From assembly GCF_019599405.1 (NCBI RefSeq), contig NZ_RKLQ01000001.1:372001-436000 (forward strand): a stretch of 64,000 nt of DNA. The letters are read 5' to 3'. The first letter of the stretch is position 1. The number at the start of each line of letters is the position of its first letter. Under the pieces are notes generated by a model that ran no database searches, was not told the DNA's origin, and was given only the letters and a program-made list of their open reading frames with translations. Shown here in pieces: positions 23,015 through 31,181 of the stretch. This DNA is from Haloarcula salinisoli. GTDB lineage: Archaea; Halobacteriota; Halobacteria; Halobacteriales; Haloarculaceae. The position numbers and the translations under genes are program-made.

Positions 23015-23577
23015 CTTCGACCCTGGACTATCAGGATTAGTACCGACTGATAAAAACGTGCTGACCGGACTGAAAATGATGGAACCCTCGGATAGCCGAT
23101 ATCGGAAAACGTATCGACGTGTTCTGGTTTCAGAATAACTTTCGGATATCTTGAACTACTACACCATAAAGCAACCCCGCCTGTTCGGTTCACAATCTGT
23201 GTAACGAACGAACAGCATCCATAGTTTCCTCGACGTCGCGAACTGAAAGAAGCGCGCTCCCTGGGCCACATCGCCGGCTGCTCGCCAGTGCTCCTCGTCG
23301 CGTCACGTCCGATGCTCTGTCTCCAGAATATATCAGAATTCGTGCCACTCGACAGCGGAGTTTCGCATGGAAACGGACGGCCGGCTCGCTATCGACGGTC
23401 GATACCAACCTGGTTTCGACTGGAGAGTCGGGGATGTGACCGGGTTCCAAACGCGGCGGAGCGGCCTTTCGGCTGGAACCCCGCCCGCATCACCGGGTTT
23501 CACACGACAGCGACCACTGGTTCCTGTGGAACCTATCAAAGTCACCCAATGTCGGCCGATAAGGTCTTGCCTATCTG
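23015..23577. other. 563 bp region between divergent genes, no convincing gene
   Basis: The left 150 bp is AT-rich and holds the promoter of the leftward zinc-finger cluster with the TATCAG/CTGATA dyad. The rest has several open frames of 70-180 codons on both strands (for example 23190-23450 minus, ending MDAVRSLHRL), but none shows the third-position GC bias of its neighbours or a recognisable family. It may contain a decayed gene. Confidence 0.45.
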
Positions 23578-23596
23578 TTCAGATGATACATCTGAA
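23578..23596. promoter_or_regulatory. Perfect palindrome abutting a winged-helix gene start
   Basis: TTCAGATG-ATA-CATCTGAA: 8 bp arms, 3 bp spacer, ending 5 bp before the ATG at 23602. A repressor here would cover the transcription start of a leaderless mRNA. Auto-regulation by the adjacent protein is the simplest idea. Confidence 0.5.
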
Positions 23597-23601
23597 TCGG
23601 G

Positions 23602-23853
23602 ATGGTACGGCACACCAAGCGGGACCACATCTGGACCGCGACGCTGGAGCTTGCTGGCCGGGGCGAGGCGTTCTCCCACGCCGAGGTCGTCGCAGCCTGT
23701 TCGTCCGAACCACCCTCCGGCCGCACTGTCCGGGACGTACTGCAGACGATGGTCGACGACGGGTGGCTCAGCACGGAGATAGACCCGTCCGACGGCAGTC
23801 GGCGCTACGTTCCCAGCGACCGGCTCACGTCGCTCTCGACGGCCGCCCAGTAG
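23602..23853 (+). CDS. 83-residue winged-helix DNA-binding protein
   Basis: Small protein starting MVRHTKRDHIWTATLELAGR. Residues 10-75 fit a winged helix: a first helix, then FSHAEVVAACSSEPPSGRTVRDVLQTMVDDGWL (helix-turn-helix), then STEIDPSDGSRRYVPSDRL (wing). There is no effector domain, so it would act as a minimal repressor or as a partner. It is preceded by a perfect palindrome and converges on the aCPSF1 gene, with 7 bp between stops. Related stand-alone winged helices occur in many haloarchaea; target unknown. Confidence 0.75.
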   Translation: MVRHTKRDHIWTATLELAGRGEAFSHAEVVAACSSEPPSGRTVRDVLQTMVDDGWLSTEIDPSDGSRRYVPSDRLTSLSTAAQ

Positions 23854-23860
23854 GACGGGG

Positions 23861-25765
23861 TCAGATGAACCGGAAGGTCTCCAGGTTCTCCGGCGTGAAC
23901 GTCCGGAGGTTGTAGTCGTGGTACAGCGACGATGAGAGGTCCTGGGTCGCCGACTGGTCGCCGTCCACACAGAGGACTTTCTCCGGCCGCGGATGCATCG
24001 TCTTCACGAAGTTCTCCAGGCCCTGCCGGTCGGCGTGGCCCGAGAAGCCGTCGATGGTCTCGACGCGCATTTCTATCGGCACCGTTTCGCCGTCGATGGT
24101 AATCGAGTCGGCGCCGCCCTGGATTTGCTTGCCCAGCGTCCCGCGGGCCTGTTTGTCGACGAACACGAGCGTGTTGTCGGGGTCGTCGGAAAGCGCCGAA
24201 AGCCACGTCCGGACCGGGCCGGGCGTACACATACCCGGCGTCGAGAGGACGACGCTCGCCTCGTCACGCTGGGCCAGTTCGCGGCGCTCCTCGTCGTCCC
24301 CGACGGGTGTGAACTGCGCAGCTAAAAACGGGTTCTCGTCGTCGGACTGGAGCCGGCTCTCGATGTCGTTCCGGAGGAACTCGGGGTAGCTGGTGTGGAC
24401 CGCCGTGGCCTCCCATATCATCTCGTCGAGGTAGACCGGCATCTCCGGCACTGTGCCCGAGTCCATGAGCTCCTCGAGGACCACCAGCAGCTCCTGTGGT
24501 CGGCCGACGGCGTCGGTCGGAATCAGGAGCGTCCCGTCGGTCTCGGCGACGTCCTGGAGCCGCTCTCTGAGCTTGCGCTCGGAGTCGTCCTGGTCGGTCT
24601 GGTAGTCGTTGCGACCGCCGTAGGTCGACTCCAGGACGAGCGTCTCGACGCGGGGGAACTCGTTGACCGCGCCGTCGAGCAGGCGGCTGCTGTCGTAGTC
24701 GATGTCCCCGGAGAAAGCGACGTTGTAGAGGCCGTCGCCGATGTGGAAGTGGACGACCGAGCTACCCAGCACGTGACCGGCGTTGTGCAGCGTCAGCTTC
24801 ACGTCCGGGGCGATGTCGGTCACGTCGCCGTACTCCAGCGGGATGCAGTGTTTGACTGCCTCGCGGACCATCTCGGTGCCGTACGGTCGCTGCTGGCCCG
24901 TCATCGCTGCCGAGTCGATGTAACCGAGCGTCATGAGCCCGAGCAGGTCCCGGGTGGGTTCGGTACAGTAGATAGGGCCGTCGTAGCCGTTCTCGTACAG
25001 CAGGGGGACCAGCGCGGCGTGGTCGAGATGGGCGTGGGTCAGCACCACGGCGTCGAGCGAGGTCGCGCCCGACCCGATGGCTTCGGGGATATCCAGATAC
25101 GGCTGCTCGGTCCGCTCGCCGGGCTTGTCGCCACAGTCGACGAGGATTCGGGTGTCGGCCGTCGAGATGATGTAGGCCGCGCGACCGACCTCCTTGCACC
25201 CGCCCAGCGTGGTCACGCGGACCCACTCCTCGCTGGACATCGGGTCGCGGTGAATCTGGCGGCCGACACGTTCCAGGATGTCGCGGCGGTCGTCCCGTTC
25301 CTGTGTCAGGAAGGTCCGGACGTTTTTGACGGTCGGCGAGTCGATGGCCGGCGTCCGCTCCACTTCGGGCGTCCAGCCCGTCGTTTTGGTTATCTCCCGC
25401 AGCGTCTCGCCGCGCCGGCCGATGACCTGCCCCGGTTTCTTCGCGCGGATGACGACCTCGCCCGTGTCGGCGAGAAACTGGATGTCGCTGACCGCGGCGT
25501 CGTCGGGAACCAGCTCGCGAATCTCCGATTCGGCCTCGTCCGGGTGCGTGAGGACGTCCGGGTCCGGTCGGACGGTGATGCGCTTTCGCAGCTTGGAGGC
25601 CAGCCGGCGAACCAGGTCGCCGTCGGTGGCGAACTCTCTGGGGTCGCGGGTGTAGATAACCAGCTCCGGCCCCTCGTAGGTCACGTCGGTGACGGTAATC
25701 TGTCTGGGAACCTCTTCGTCTATCGTTTCGCGGACTTCTTCGAGTTGCTTGTCTACCGTGCTCAT
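23861..25765 (-). CDS. aCPSF1, beta-CASP ribonuclease and transcription termination factor
   Basis: 634 residues from MSTVDKQLEEVRETIDEEV. Residues 1-140 hold two KH-type domains (the motif IGRRGETLREITK is near residue 110). Residues 175-634 are a metallo-beta-lactamase fold with inserted beta-CASP domain: THAHLDHAAL (the HxHxDH metal motif), NAGHVLGSS, FSGDIDYD, and GFSGHAD near the C-terminus. The archaeal family cleaves nascent RNA at U-rich tracts downstream of stops and triggers termination (known for other archaea). The open frame extending to 26206 is not coding. This is directly relevant to the unusual 3' elements in this window. Confidence 0.95.
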   Translation of the reverse strand: MSTVDKQLEEVRETIDEEVPRQITVTDVTYEGPELVIYTRDPREFATDGDLVRRLASKLRKRITVRPDPDVLTHPDEAESEIRELVPDDAAVSDIQFLADTGEVVIRAKKPGQVIGRRGETLREITKTTGWTPEVERTPAIDSPTVKNVRTFLTQERDDRRDILERVGRQIHRDPMSSEEWVRVTTLGGCKEVGRAAYIISTADTRILVDCGDKPGERTEQPYLDIPEAIGSGATSLDAVVLTHAHLDHAALVPLLYENGYDGPIYCTEPTRDLLGLMTLGYIDSAAMTGQQRPYGTEMVREAVKHCIPLEYGDVTDIAPDVKLTLHNAGHVLGSSVVHFHIGDGLYNVAFSGDIDYDSSRLLDGAVNEFPRVETLVLESTYGGRNDYQTDQDDSERKLRERLQDVAETDGTLLIPTDAVGRPQELLVVLEELMDSGTVPEMPVYLDEMIWEATAVHTSYPEFLRNDIESRLQSDDENPFLAAQFTPVGDDEERRELAQRDEASVVLSTPGMCTPGPVRTWLSALSDDPDNTLVFVDKQARGTLGKQIQGGADSITIDGETVPIEMRVETIDGFSGHADRQGLENFVKTMHPRPEKVLCVDGDQSATQDLSSSLYHDYNLRTFTPENLETFRFI

Positions 25766-26069
25766 AGTGTAGAATCGACGGGGGCCTGTTTCGGCCGCCG
25801 CCGTCGCGGGTCGGCCCGGACCGAAGCTACCGCCAGAGGTGTCCGTCGGGCGTTTCACCGACGGTACTGCCCGGAAAACCGAACGTGACAGTAGTTTCCA
25901 CACTCGAATTATTAAAGACTTCGCACTTCTCGTGGTCGCGTTCAGGTAGGGAAACGGGACTGCGAACAGCCAGAAAGCCCCGGCTGAAGGTAAACACCTC
26001 CTTTCGTAGGGCGTCGTCCATGAGATGTGCGGTCGGCACACCAAAGGTCGCGGCCCACGACGACGACCC
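25766..26069. other. Intergenic region with a fragment of the AGAAAGCCCC repeat
   Basis: About 300 bp between the divergent aCPSF1 gene and the 26070 gene. AACAGCCAGAAAGCCCCGGCTG at 25965-25986 (a string of 22 bases, here described by its ends) matches the left end of the 115 bp repeat seen at 47266 and 58886, but the rest of that unit is absent. A TTATTAAAG box at about 25907-25915 has no obvious gene behind it. Nothing else is recognised. Confidence 0.5.
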
Positions 26070-26555
26070 ATGCGCGTGACACCAGCCGTGGTGGCCGAGG
26101 AGTACGAGTGGGTCTGCGGGCGGGCCGACGTGGTCGTCCCGCTCGTCAACGAGACCCGAGCACATCTGGGCGAGCAGTTCGGCGTCGACGTGGCCAGTAT
26201 CGACACGGCAGCCTACCACGGCGCGGTCGATGCGGTCTTCGAGGACGGCGACCGAGCGGTGAACGTCGCGGCACTGGTCGGACTCCTGCGTGACCTCGAC
26301 GTCGAGGACGACTATCCGGGTTTCGTCGTCGACGAACTGCTGGGTCGGGAACTGGCCGCGATGCTCGCCGGCGACCAGCCCCTGCGCCTGCTCGCGGAGG
26401 CGACCTTCCACGTCGCGGACGTGCGCACCCACGGCGACGCCGACGAGAGGGCCGGTGCGGACGACCTCGACGCGGCGCTGGCGGCGGGTATCCAGACCCG
26501 GTTGCCGGGGTGGCCCTGGACGGAGGGGCCGAGTCCGTTCTCCCTAGAACGATAG
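26070..26555 (+). CDS. Halophile protein of unknown function, 161 residues
   Basis: Starts MRVTPAVVAEEYEWVCGRAD; an ATG at 26025 in frame would add 15 basic residues that look untranslated. The protein is mostly helical and acidic with no membrane segment. LRLLAEATFHVADVRTHGDADERAGADD contains His and Asp residues that could bind metal, but no known motif is matched. The C-terminus ends PGWPWTEGPSPFSLER. The last 12 bp overlap the 3' end of the convergent lipoprotein gene. Function unknown. Confidence 0.65.
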   Translation: MRVTPAVVAEEYEWVCGRADVVVPLVNETRAHLGEQFGVDVASIDTAAYHGAVDAVFEDGDRAVNVAALVGLLRDLDVEDDYPGFVVDELLGRELAAMLAGDQPLRLLAEATFHVADVRTHGDADERAGADDLDAALAAGIQTRLPGWPWTEGPSPFSLER

Positions 26556-27590
26556 GGTCGGGGTGTCGAGGAACGCCGTCTCGTACCCCTCGTGACGGGA
26601 GACCTGTGGGGGGCCGATGGTCTCGACAGTGACCGACGGGTCACCGGTCGCCTCGACCACGGCACCGTAGTGGTAGCCAACGGCTGGGTCGACGGTCGGC
26701 GAGAGGGCGTCGTCGTAGACGCTCTCGCCGTCGATTTCGACGGTACCGTCGAGGCTCATCATCGGTAGCGGCACCCGGTTGTACGGCGTCCGGACCGAGA
26801 CGGCCAGATAGGACTGGCCCGACTCTAGAACGTCGGCCTCCGAGACCCACGTCGCCGCGTACACCTCGTCGCTGCCCTTCGCTGTGCCCAGCAGTTCGCC
26901 GGGGAGGTCCTCGGGCGCGGGGACCTGCGAGGTGGGCATCATCTCCATGCTCATGAGGTCGAGCGCGGCACGGCTGCCCTGCTGGTCGGGGTACTCGTCG
27001 TAGGAGATGGCGTCGCGTGCGTCCCGGGAGAACTCGAAGTTGGTGGTCATCTCGCCTGCGTCACCGAACCTGTCGGCGAACCCGCCAAGTCGACGTTCGG
27101 TCATCCCGTCGACCCGGACGGTTATCTCGTAGACGCCCTCGCCGTCTAGCTGGTAGTTGTCGCCGTAGTGAAAGCCCATGTTCTGGGAGACCATGGGCCA
27201 GGGCTGTTTGTCCGCGACGGTCTCGCCGTCGGCGTCGATGGTGATCGAGACGCCGGATTCGATGGGGAGGACCGTCATGGTCTCGGGGTCCCACACCGAC
27301 GCCATCAGGTGGACGCTGTCGGCGTCCCGGATGGTGACCTGCTCGGCGTTCGTGCCGGTCACCGTCCAGAAGCGGTGGGGGTAGGAGTAGGTCAGCCCGA
27401 CCATGTAGTCGCCGGCCTGCTTGTGCCCTATCATCTCCATCCCCTCGGAGTGAGTCGGGTAGTAGGTCGCGTCGGGACGGTTCTCGACAAGCGGTGGCGA
27501 CCGGGTCGACTGGTTCTCGACCGAGCCACAGCCAGCGAGTATCGATGCCCCTGCCAGGCCAGCGGATGCGAGGAAACGACGGCGGTCCAT
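26544..27590 (-). CDS. Tat-exported lipoprotein, P19-like iron-transport candidate
   Basis: 348 residues. The N-terminus MDRRRFLASAGLAGASILAGC is a twin-arginine signal with a lipobox Cys at 21, so the protein should be anchored outside the membrane. The mature part is beta-rich with two repeats of a domain: one around YMVGLTYSYPHRFWTVTG and GFHYGDNYQLDGEGVYEITV, the second around YAATWVSEADVLESGQSYLAV. Met- and His-rich stretches (DLMSMEMMPTS, GYHYGAVVE) suggest metal binding, as in P19/Tp34-type periplasmic iron proteins. I recall this family as DUF7350. The Dyp-like gene nearby supports iron uptake. Confidence 0.7.
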   Translation of the reverse strand: MDRRRFLASAGLAGASILAGCGSVENQSTRSPPLVENRPDATYYPTHSEGMEMIGHKQAGDYMVGLTYSYPHRFWTVTGTNAEQVTIRDADSVHLMASVWDPETMTVLPIESGVSITIDADGETVADKQPWPMVSQNMGFHYGDNYQLDGEGVYEITVRVDGMTERRLGGFADRFGDAGEMTTNFEFSRDARDAISYDEYPDQQGSRAALDLMSMEMMPTSQVPAPEDLPGELLGTAKGSDEVYAATWVSEADVLESGQSYLAVSVRTPYNRVPLPMMSLDGTVEIDGESVYDDALSPTVDPAVGYHYGAVVEATGDPSVTVETIGPPQVSRHEGYETAFLDTPTLSF

Positions 27591-27779
27591 ACCGCTGCTT
27601 ACGGTTCTCGCTCAAAGACGGTTCTGGTACGGCTGGCGAACGCTCTGTCGGCTGTTTGGATTCGCTCGCCGGCAGGGCTGGACACCAGCCCGTTAGTAAC
27701 AACAACCGCCTGACGAGTTACCCGCCCGTCATCGTGAAAAAACAGTCAGAAATAGAATACATCGACCGCAACCGGATTG

Positions 27780-27785
27780 TTTATC
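27780..27785 (+). promoter_or_regulatory. TATA box of HalOD1 gene
   Basis: TTTATC, centred about 28 bp before the ATG at 27811. It supports that start over the in-frame GTG at 27799. Confidence 0.5.
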
Positions 27786-27810
27786 GGTACTGAGGGGGGT
27801 GAGAGTAGTA

Positions 27811-28083
27811 ATGGAACACACGAGGAATCCAGACACGTCGATGACTGTCGCGGTAGTCGAGGCGGTGAGTTCCTTCGAGAACTGCGAGCCCACCACTCTG
27901 GCGCCACTCTATCGCGTCGTCGACACTGACGCGCTGGACGCGCTCTTTGCGACCGGCCCCGGCGCGAGCGGCGACCGTGGCTGTGCCGTCTCGTTCGAAT
28001 TCAGTGACTCACACGTGACCATCGAGAACAGCGAGCGAATCGTCGTCGAGCCGGCGACGGCGACGCGTGTCCCATCCAACTGA
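27811..28083 (+). CDS. HalOD1 output-domain protein
   Basis: 90 residues starting MEHTRNPDTSMTVAVVEAVS. It matches the short halophile HalOD1 domain: an N-terminal helix (VAVVEAVSSFENCEP), the signature TLAPLYRVVDTDALDALFA, and a C-terminal beta pair (VSFEFSDSHVTIENSERIVV). HalOD1 domains occur alone or fused to response regulators and are thought to be signalling output or interaction modules; the mechanism is unknown. A second copy is at 61587-61811. It converges with the following Tat-protein gene. Confidence 0.85.
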   Translation: MEHTRNPDTSMTVAVVEAVSSFENCEPTTLAPLYRVVDTDALDALFATGPGASGDRGCAVSFEFSDSHVTIENSERIVVEPATATRVPSN

Positions 28084-28148
28084 GCGAGCTGACTCGCGGT
28101 ACCCGCGCCTGCTGAACGCCGGAATCGCTTCAGTCACACCACCAGTTC

Positions 28149-29420
28149 CTACTGGGCGGGGTCTGCCGGCGGCAGCGCCCGAAGGTCACGGGGCGGCAGG
28201 AGATAGTTCCCGCGGCGCTCGACGCGCATGTACTGGAGGATGCCGTTGTTGACGCGCTGGCCGACCGCGGACTCGTCGGCCACGTCGGTGCCGTTCGTCA
28301 TCGACTTCGTGGCGACGAAATCGGCGATAGAGCGCTGCAGAGAGAGAAAGTGGACCCGCGCCTCGCCGCCGTCGGTCGAGTCGAAGTCCCGCCGCAGGAT
28401 GATGGGGGTGTCGTTCCCGTCGCGAGCGCGGGCGGCCTTCTCCGCGTGCCCGGCGACGCCCGCACGCCGGCTGTTCTCGACCACGTCGTCCGCACAGTCG
28501 CCGACGCCGCTGTCGGTGCCGAGGTTCTCGCCGACGCCCTCGACTTTCTCCTCCTCGGCGTGGGCCGGACAGAACATCTTCGAGACGCGCTGGTCCCGGG
28601 AGTCCTGCTCGTACCACTGCTGGAGCTGCAGCCGGATTTGCGAGAGGTGCTGGGTCGTCCCGTCGGCGAAGGGCCCCGACTCGACGGTGACGCGGTCCTC
28701 GCTCGCCTGGTTCTCCTTGAAGCCGGACTTGAACCCCATGAACAGGGGGGCGTCCTCGGGCACCGGCTCGGAGTCCGGAATCCCGTCGACGTCCTGGTTC
28801 TCCGCTGGGAGACCGGCCCCGACGAAGCCGGTGCGCCGATCGGCCACTGAGAAGACCCCGGAAAACGACCCCGCCATCTCCTGGTCGTTGACTGACTCCT
28901 GGTTGCCCTTCAGCGCCTCTTCGGCGGCCAGCACGACCTGCTCGTGGTCGCTCGCGAGGTGGAGGATGGCGTCGGGCGTGTCGAACTCGGGGTCCTCGAA
29001 GGGGGCCAGCGCCGACGGCTCGGGCAGGTCGACGCCGGTCGGTGCGGCCTCGAAGCGGTCGAAATAGGCTGGGCTATAGCCGAGCGTGAACTGGAGCCCG
29101 TCGGCCTGCCAGGCGTAGGCCCGCTCCAGGGACTGCAGGGCGTCGGTGACCTGCTGTCGGTCACCGCTGGTGGGCGCCCCGTCGCGCGCGTAGTCGAGCA
29201 AGAGCAGGATGTGGTGGCGCCCCAGTCGGTGATTCCCGGCATCGTCCGTGGGTAACCCCCCATCCCAGGCGTGCTGTCGGGCCGGCAGGCTCGCCGGGTC
29301 GGTCCCCGAGGGAACGTCGGGCGACCCGAACCGGTCGAGACAGGCCGCGAGTGCGGACGCACCGCCGATGGCGACGGCGCTCTTGGCGAAATTGCGTCTG
29401 GAGATACCACGGTCACTCAT
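28149..29420 (-). CDS. Tat-exported Dyp-peroxidase-like protein (DUF7405-type)
   Basis: 423 residues. SRRNFAKSAVAIGGASALAAC is a Tat signal with a lipobox-like Cys. The body recalls Dyp-type peroxidases such as EfeB, which act on haem or oxidise ferrous iron at the cell surface: HHILLLLDYARDG near the N-terminus, FTLGYSPAYFDRF, GFKSGFKEN, IRLQLQQWYEQD, ILRRDFDSTDGGEARVHFLS and SIADFVATKS. A His-containing segment (AGHAEKAARARD) could supply the haem ligand. Assignment is from motif style, not a search. Its partner is the P19-like lipoprotein 0.5 kb away on the same strand. Confidence 0.65.
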   Translation of the reverse strand: MSDRGISRRNFAKSAVAIGGASALAACLDRFGSPDVPSGTDPASLPARQHAWDGGLPTDDAGNHRLGRHHILLLLDYARDGAPTSGDRQQVTDALQSLERAYAWQADGLQFTLGYSPAYFDRFEAAPTGVDLPEPSALAPFEDPEFDTPDAILHLASDHEQVVLAAEEALKGNQESVNDQEMAGSFSGVFSVADRRTGFVGAGLPAENQDVDGIPDSEPVPEDAPLFMGFKSGFKENQASEDRVTVESGPFADGTTQHLSQIRLQLQQWYEQDSRDQRVSKMFCPAHAEEEKVEGVGENLGTDSGVGDCADDVVENSRRAGVAGHAEKAARARDGNDTPIILRRDFDSTDGGEARVHFLSLQRSIADFVATKSMTNGTDVADESAVGQRVNNGILQYMRVERRGNYLLPPRDLRALPPADPAQ

Positions 29421-29482
29421 CGGCCCGGGCTAGGGACTCACTGCACTATTCGTTTCTGGTACGCCGGGCGAACGCCGCCTCG

Positions 29483-29995
29483 CTAGTCTCGCTCCGACGA
29501 CTCCAGCAGCCCGTCGACCAGCCGCTCGAAACGGTCGGTCAGCCGCTCGGCGAGGCTCGGCTCGACCGTCCCGAGCAGCGCCACCGTCGCCTCGGGACGC
29601 GACAGCGAGAGCGTCACCCGGTTCCCGTCGCGTTGCTTCCGGACGACATCGCTCGCCACCAGCCCGTCGAGGTGGTGTTCCAGCGTGCTCCGGGCGATAC
29701 CGACCCGGTCGGCGACGGCGTCTGGTCGGGGCTCGCCAGCGTCGTAAAGCGTCGCGACGATGTCCCGGGCCGTCTCCCGGCGGAGCAACGCAAGCGATGT
29801 CCGCTCCCACGCGTCGTACCCCGGCGGGTAGTAGTGGGTCCGGCCGTTGACCCGCTCGACGCGAACGTCCTCCAGGCGGCCCAGATGGTACTGGACCTGC
29901 CCCGTCGCCAGCTCCAGTCCGCGTGTCAGCGCCCGGAAGTGGATGCCTGGTTCGCGCTCGATTTCCCGGCGGATGCGCGCTCGTGTCTCGCTCAT
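29483..29995 (-). CDS. Tandem winged-helix transcription regulator
   Basis: 170 residues starting MSETRARIRREIEREPGI. There are two winged helices: residues 1-60 (GIHFRALTRGLELATGQVQYHLGRL, then RVERVNGRTHYYPPGYD) and 70-135 (ETARDIVATLYDAGEPRPDAVADRVGIARSTLEHHLDGL). The C-terminal 35 residues (LAERLTDRFERLVDGLLE) are helical. This two-HTH layout is common among haloarchaeal regulators of membrane or stress genes. Its start overlaps the stop of the upstream membrane gene (ATGA), so the two are one unit. The longer frame up to 30322 is a shadow. Confidence 0.85.
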   Translation of the reverse strand: MSETRARIRREIEREPGIHFRALTRGLELATGQVQYHLGRLEDVRVERVNGRTHYYPPGYDAWERTSLALLRRETARDIVATLYDAGEPRPDAVADRVGIARSTLEHHLDGLVASDVVRKQRDGNRVTLSLSRPEATVALLGTVEPSLAERLTDRFERLVDGLLESSERD

Positions 29996-30327
29996 CGCCC
30001 CACCTCTCGGCGCTCGTCGGTCGCGCGGGCGTCGTACACCGCGCCCAGCACCAGCAGGACGATGAGGGCGTCGGCGGCGTGTTCCAGCGTGTGGTGGGCC
30101 GCGGGACTGACGGCGCCGACCATCGCCAGTCCGCCAAGCACCGGCTGTGCGACCAGCCCGGCGAGTGCCAGCGCGACCAGCAGATAGGCACGCGACCCCC
30201 GGCGGCGGTAGGCTGTCAGGCCCGCCAGACAGAGCACCGCCGTGGCCAGCGCCGAGGCCGCGAGCACGACGGTGAAGTCGACGTGAACGGCGCCCCAGTG
30301 GCCGCCGACGTGACCTGGCCAATTCAT
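29992..30327 (-). CDS. Small membrane protein coupled to HTH regulator (DUF7471-like)
   Basis: 111 residues starting MNWPGHVGGHWGAVHVDFTV. There are three hydrophobic segments (residues about 18-38, 48-68 and 80-100). His residues sit near the outer face (GHVGGHWGAVHVDF) and within the third segment (AAHHTLEHAADALIVLLV). The clustered His could bind a metal or haem. It is first of a two-gene unit with a winged-helix regulator, so it may sense a signal in the membrane and pass it on. That is inference; I recall the name DUF7471 for such pairs. Confidence 0.7.
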   Translation of the reverse strand: MNWPGHVGGHWGAVHVDFTVVLAASALATAVLCLAGLTAYRRRGSRAYLLVALALAGLVAQPVLGGLAMVGAVSPAAHHTLEHAADALIVLLVLGAVYDARATDERREVGR

Positions 30328-30375
30328 GGTCGGGCTAGGGGTCGAAACCACCTGAGTCGTTCGGTTCGTGGGGAG

Positions 30376-30382
30376 TTTTTTA
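30376..30382 (+). promoter_or_regulatory. TATA box of the ATP-grasp-like gene
   Basis: TTTTTTA, centred 27 bp before ATG 30406, favours that start over ATG 30400. Confidence 0.5.
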
Positions 30383-30405
30383 CGGCCGCCCTTCGAGCGA
30401 TGGGT

Positions 30406-31131
30406 ATGGACAGCATCGGGTTCGTCTGCGACCCGGACCACCCGCTGTTGGGCCCGGTCGCCGAGCGGCTGGCCGCCCGTGGGTTCGAGGTGGCGCTCCA
30501 CCGCCCGACTGATCCGGTCACCCCGTCCGATGTCGACGCGCTGTCGGCGCTCGTGGCCGGTGAACGGCACCCGACCGCACTCGCTGCGCTGCGCTATGCC
30601 GACGCGAACGGCGTCCAGACGTGGAACGGGTTCGGTGCGACGGTGGCGCTATCGGCCCGACTGGTCACGCTTTCGGCGCTCGACGCCGTCGGCAGTCGTG
30701 TCCCCGAGGTCAGGTTCGACGGCCCCGCGGACGGCTACGCGCCCGGCCGGCAGTACGCCTGGGAGGGACCGGCCACCCTCGACGCGTCGGCCCCCTTCTA
30801 CGTCGAGCGGGTGGGTATCGAACCGGTCGACCACCGCTACTACGCGGTCGACGACGGCCGCGAGACGCACATGCGGGCCGTCGAAGTACGGACCGAGCTG
30901 GCCGACGACGACGCCGTGCTCCAGCGGACGGACGTCGACGTGTCGCTGGCGGCGTCCGTTCGGGAACTGCTCGACCGGTTCGACGCCCGCGCCGTCGCCG
31001 TCGACTTCACCAGGGGCGAGGACGGTGCGTTCTACGCGGTCCGGGCGACGCCGACGCCGACCTTCACCGGCGCCGGGATGGACCGTCGGGTCGCCGACTC
31101 CATCGCGTCCCTGACCACCATCGGGGCGTGA
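30406..31131 (+). CDS. RimK-like ATP-grasp protein with degenerate metal site
   Basis: 241 residues starting MDSIGFVCDPDHPLLG. The order follows RimK-type ATP-grasp ligases: a Rossmann-like N-terminal part to residue 85, the lid/ATP region, FYVERVGIEPVDHRYYAVDDG (like the conserved DxR segment), and AVDFTRGEDGAFYAVRATPTPTFTGA at the end. In active enzymes the last segment reads like EVNxxP, with Glu and Asn binding Mg2+. Here it is AVRATP, and the protein is about 50 residues shorter than usual. It may have lost ligase activity. Followed closely by two co-oriented genes. Confidence 0.7.
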   Translation: MDSIGFVCDPDHPLLGPVAERLAARGFEVALHRPTDPVTPSDVDALSALVAGERHPTALAALRYADANGVQTWNGFGATVALSARLVTLSALDAVGSRVPEVRFDGPADGYAPGRQYAWEGPATLDASAPFYVERVGIEPVDHRYYAVDDGRETHMRAVEVRTELADDDAVLQRTDVDVSLAASVRELLDRFDARAVAVDFTRGEDGAFYAVRATPTPTFTGAGMDRRVADSIASLTTIGA

Positions 31132-31181
31132 CCGTCACCGGTATCGAAAACGGTTTCTCCCGGCTCCGTGACTCCCGCACG

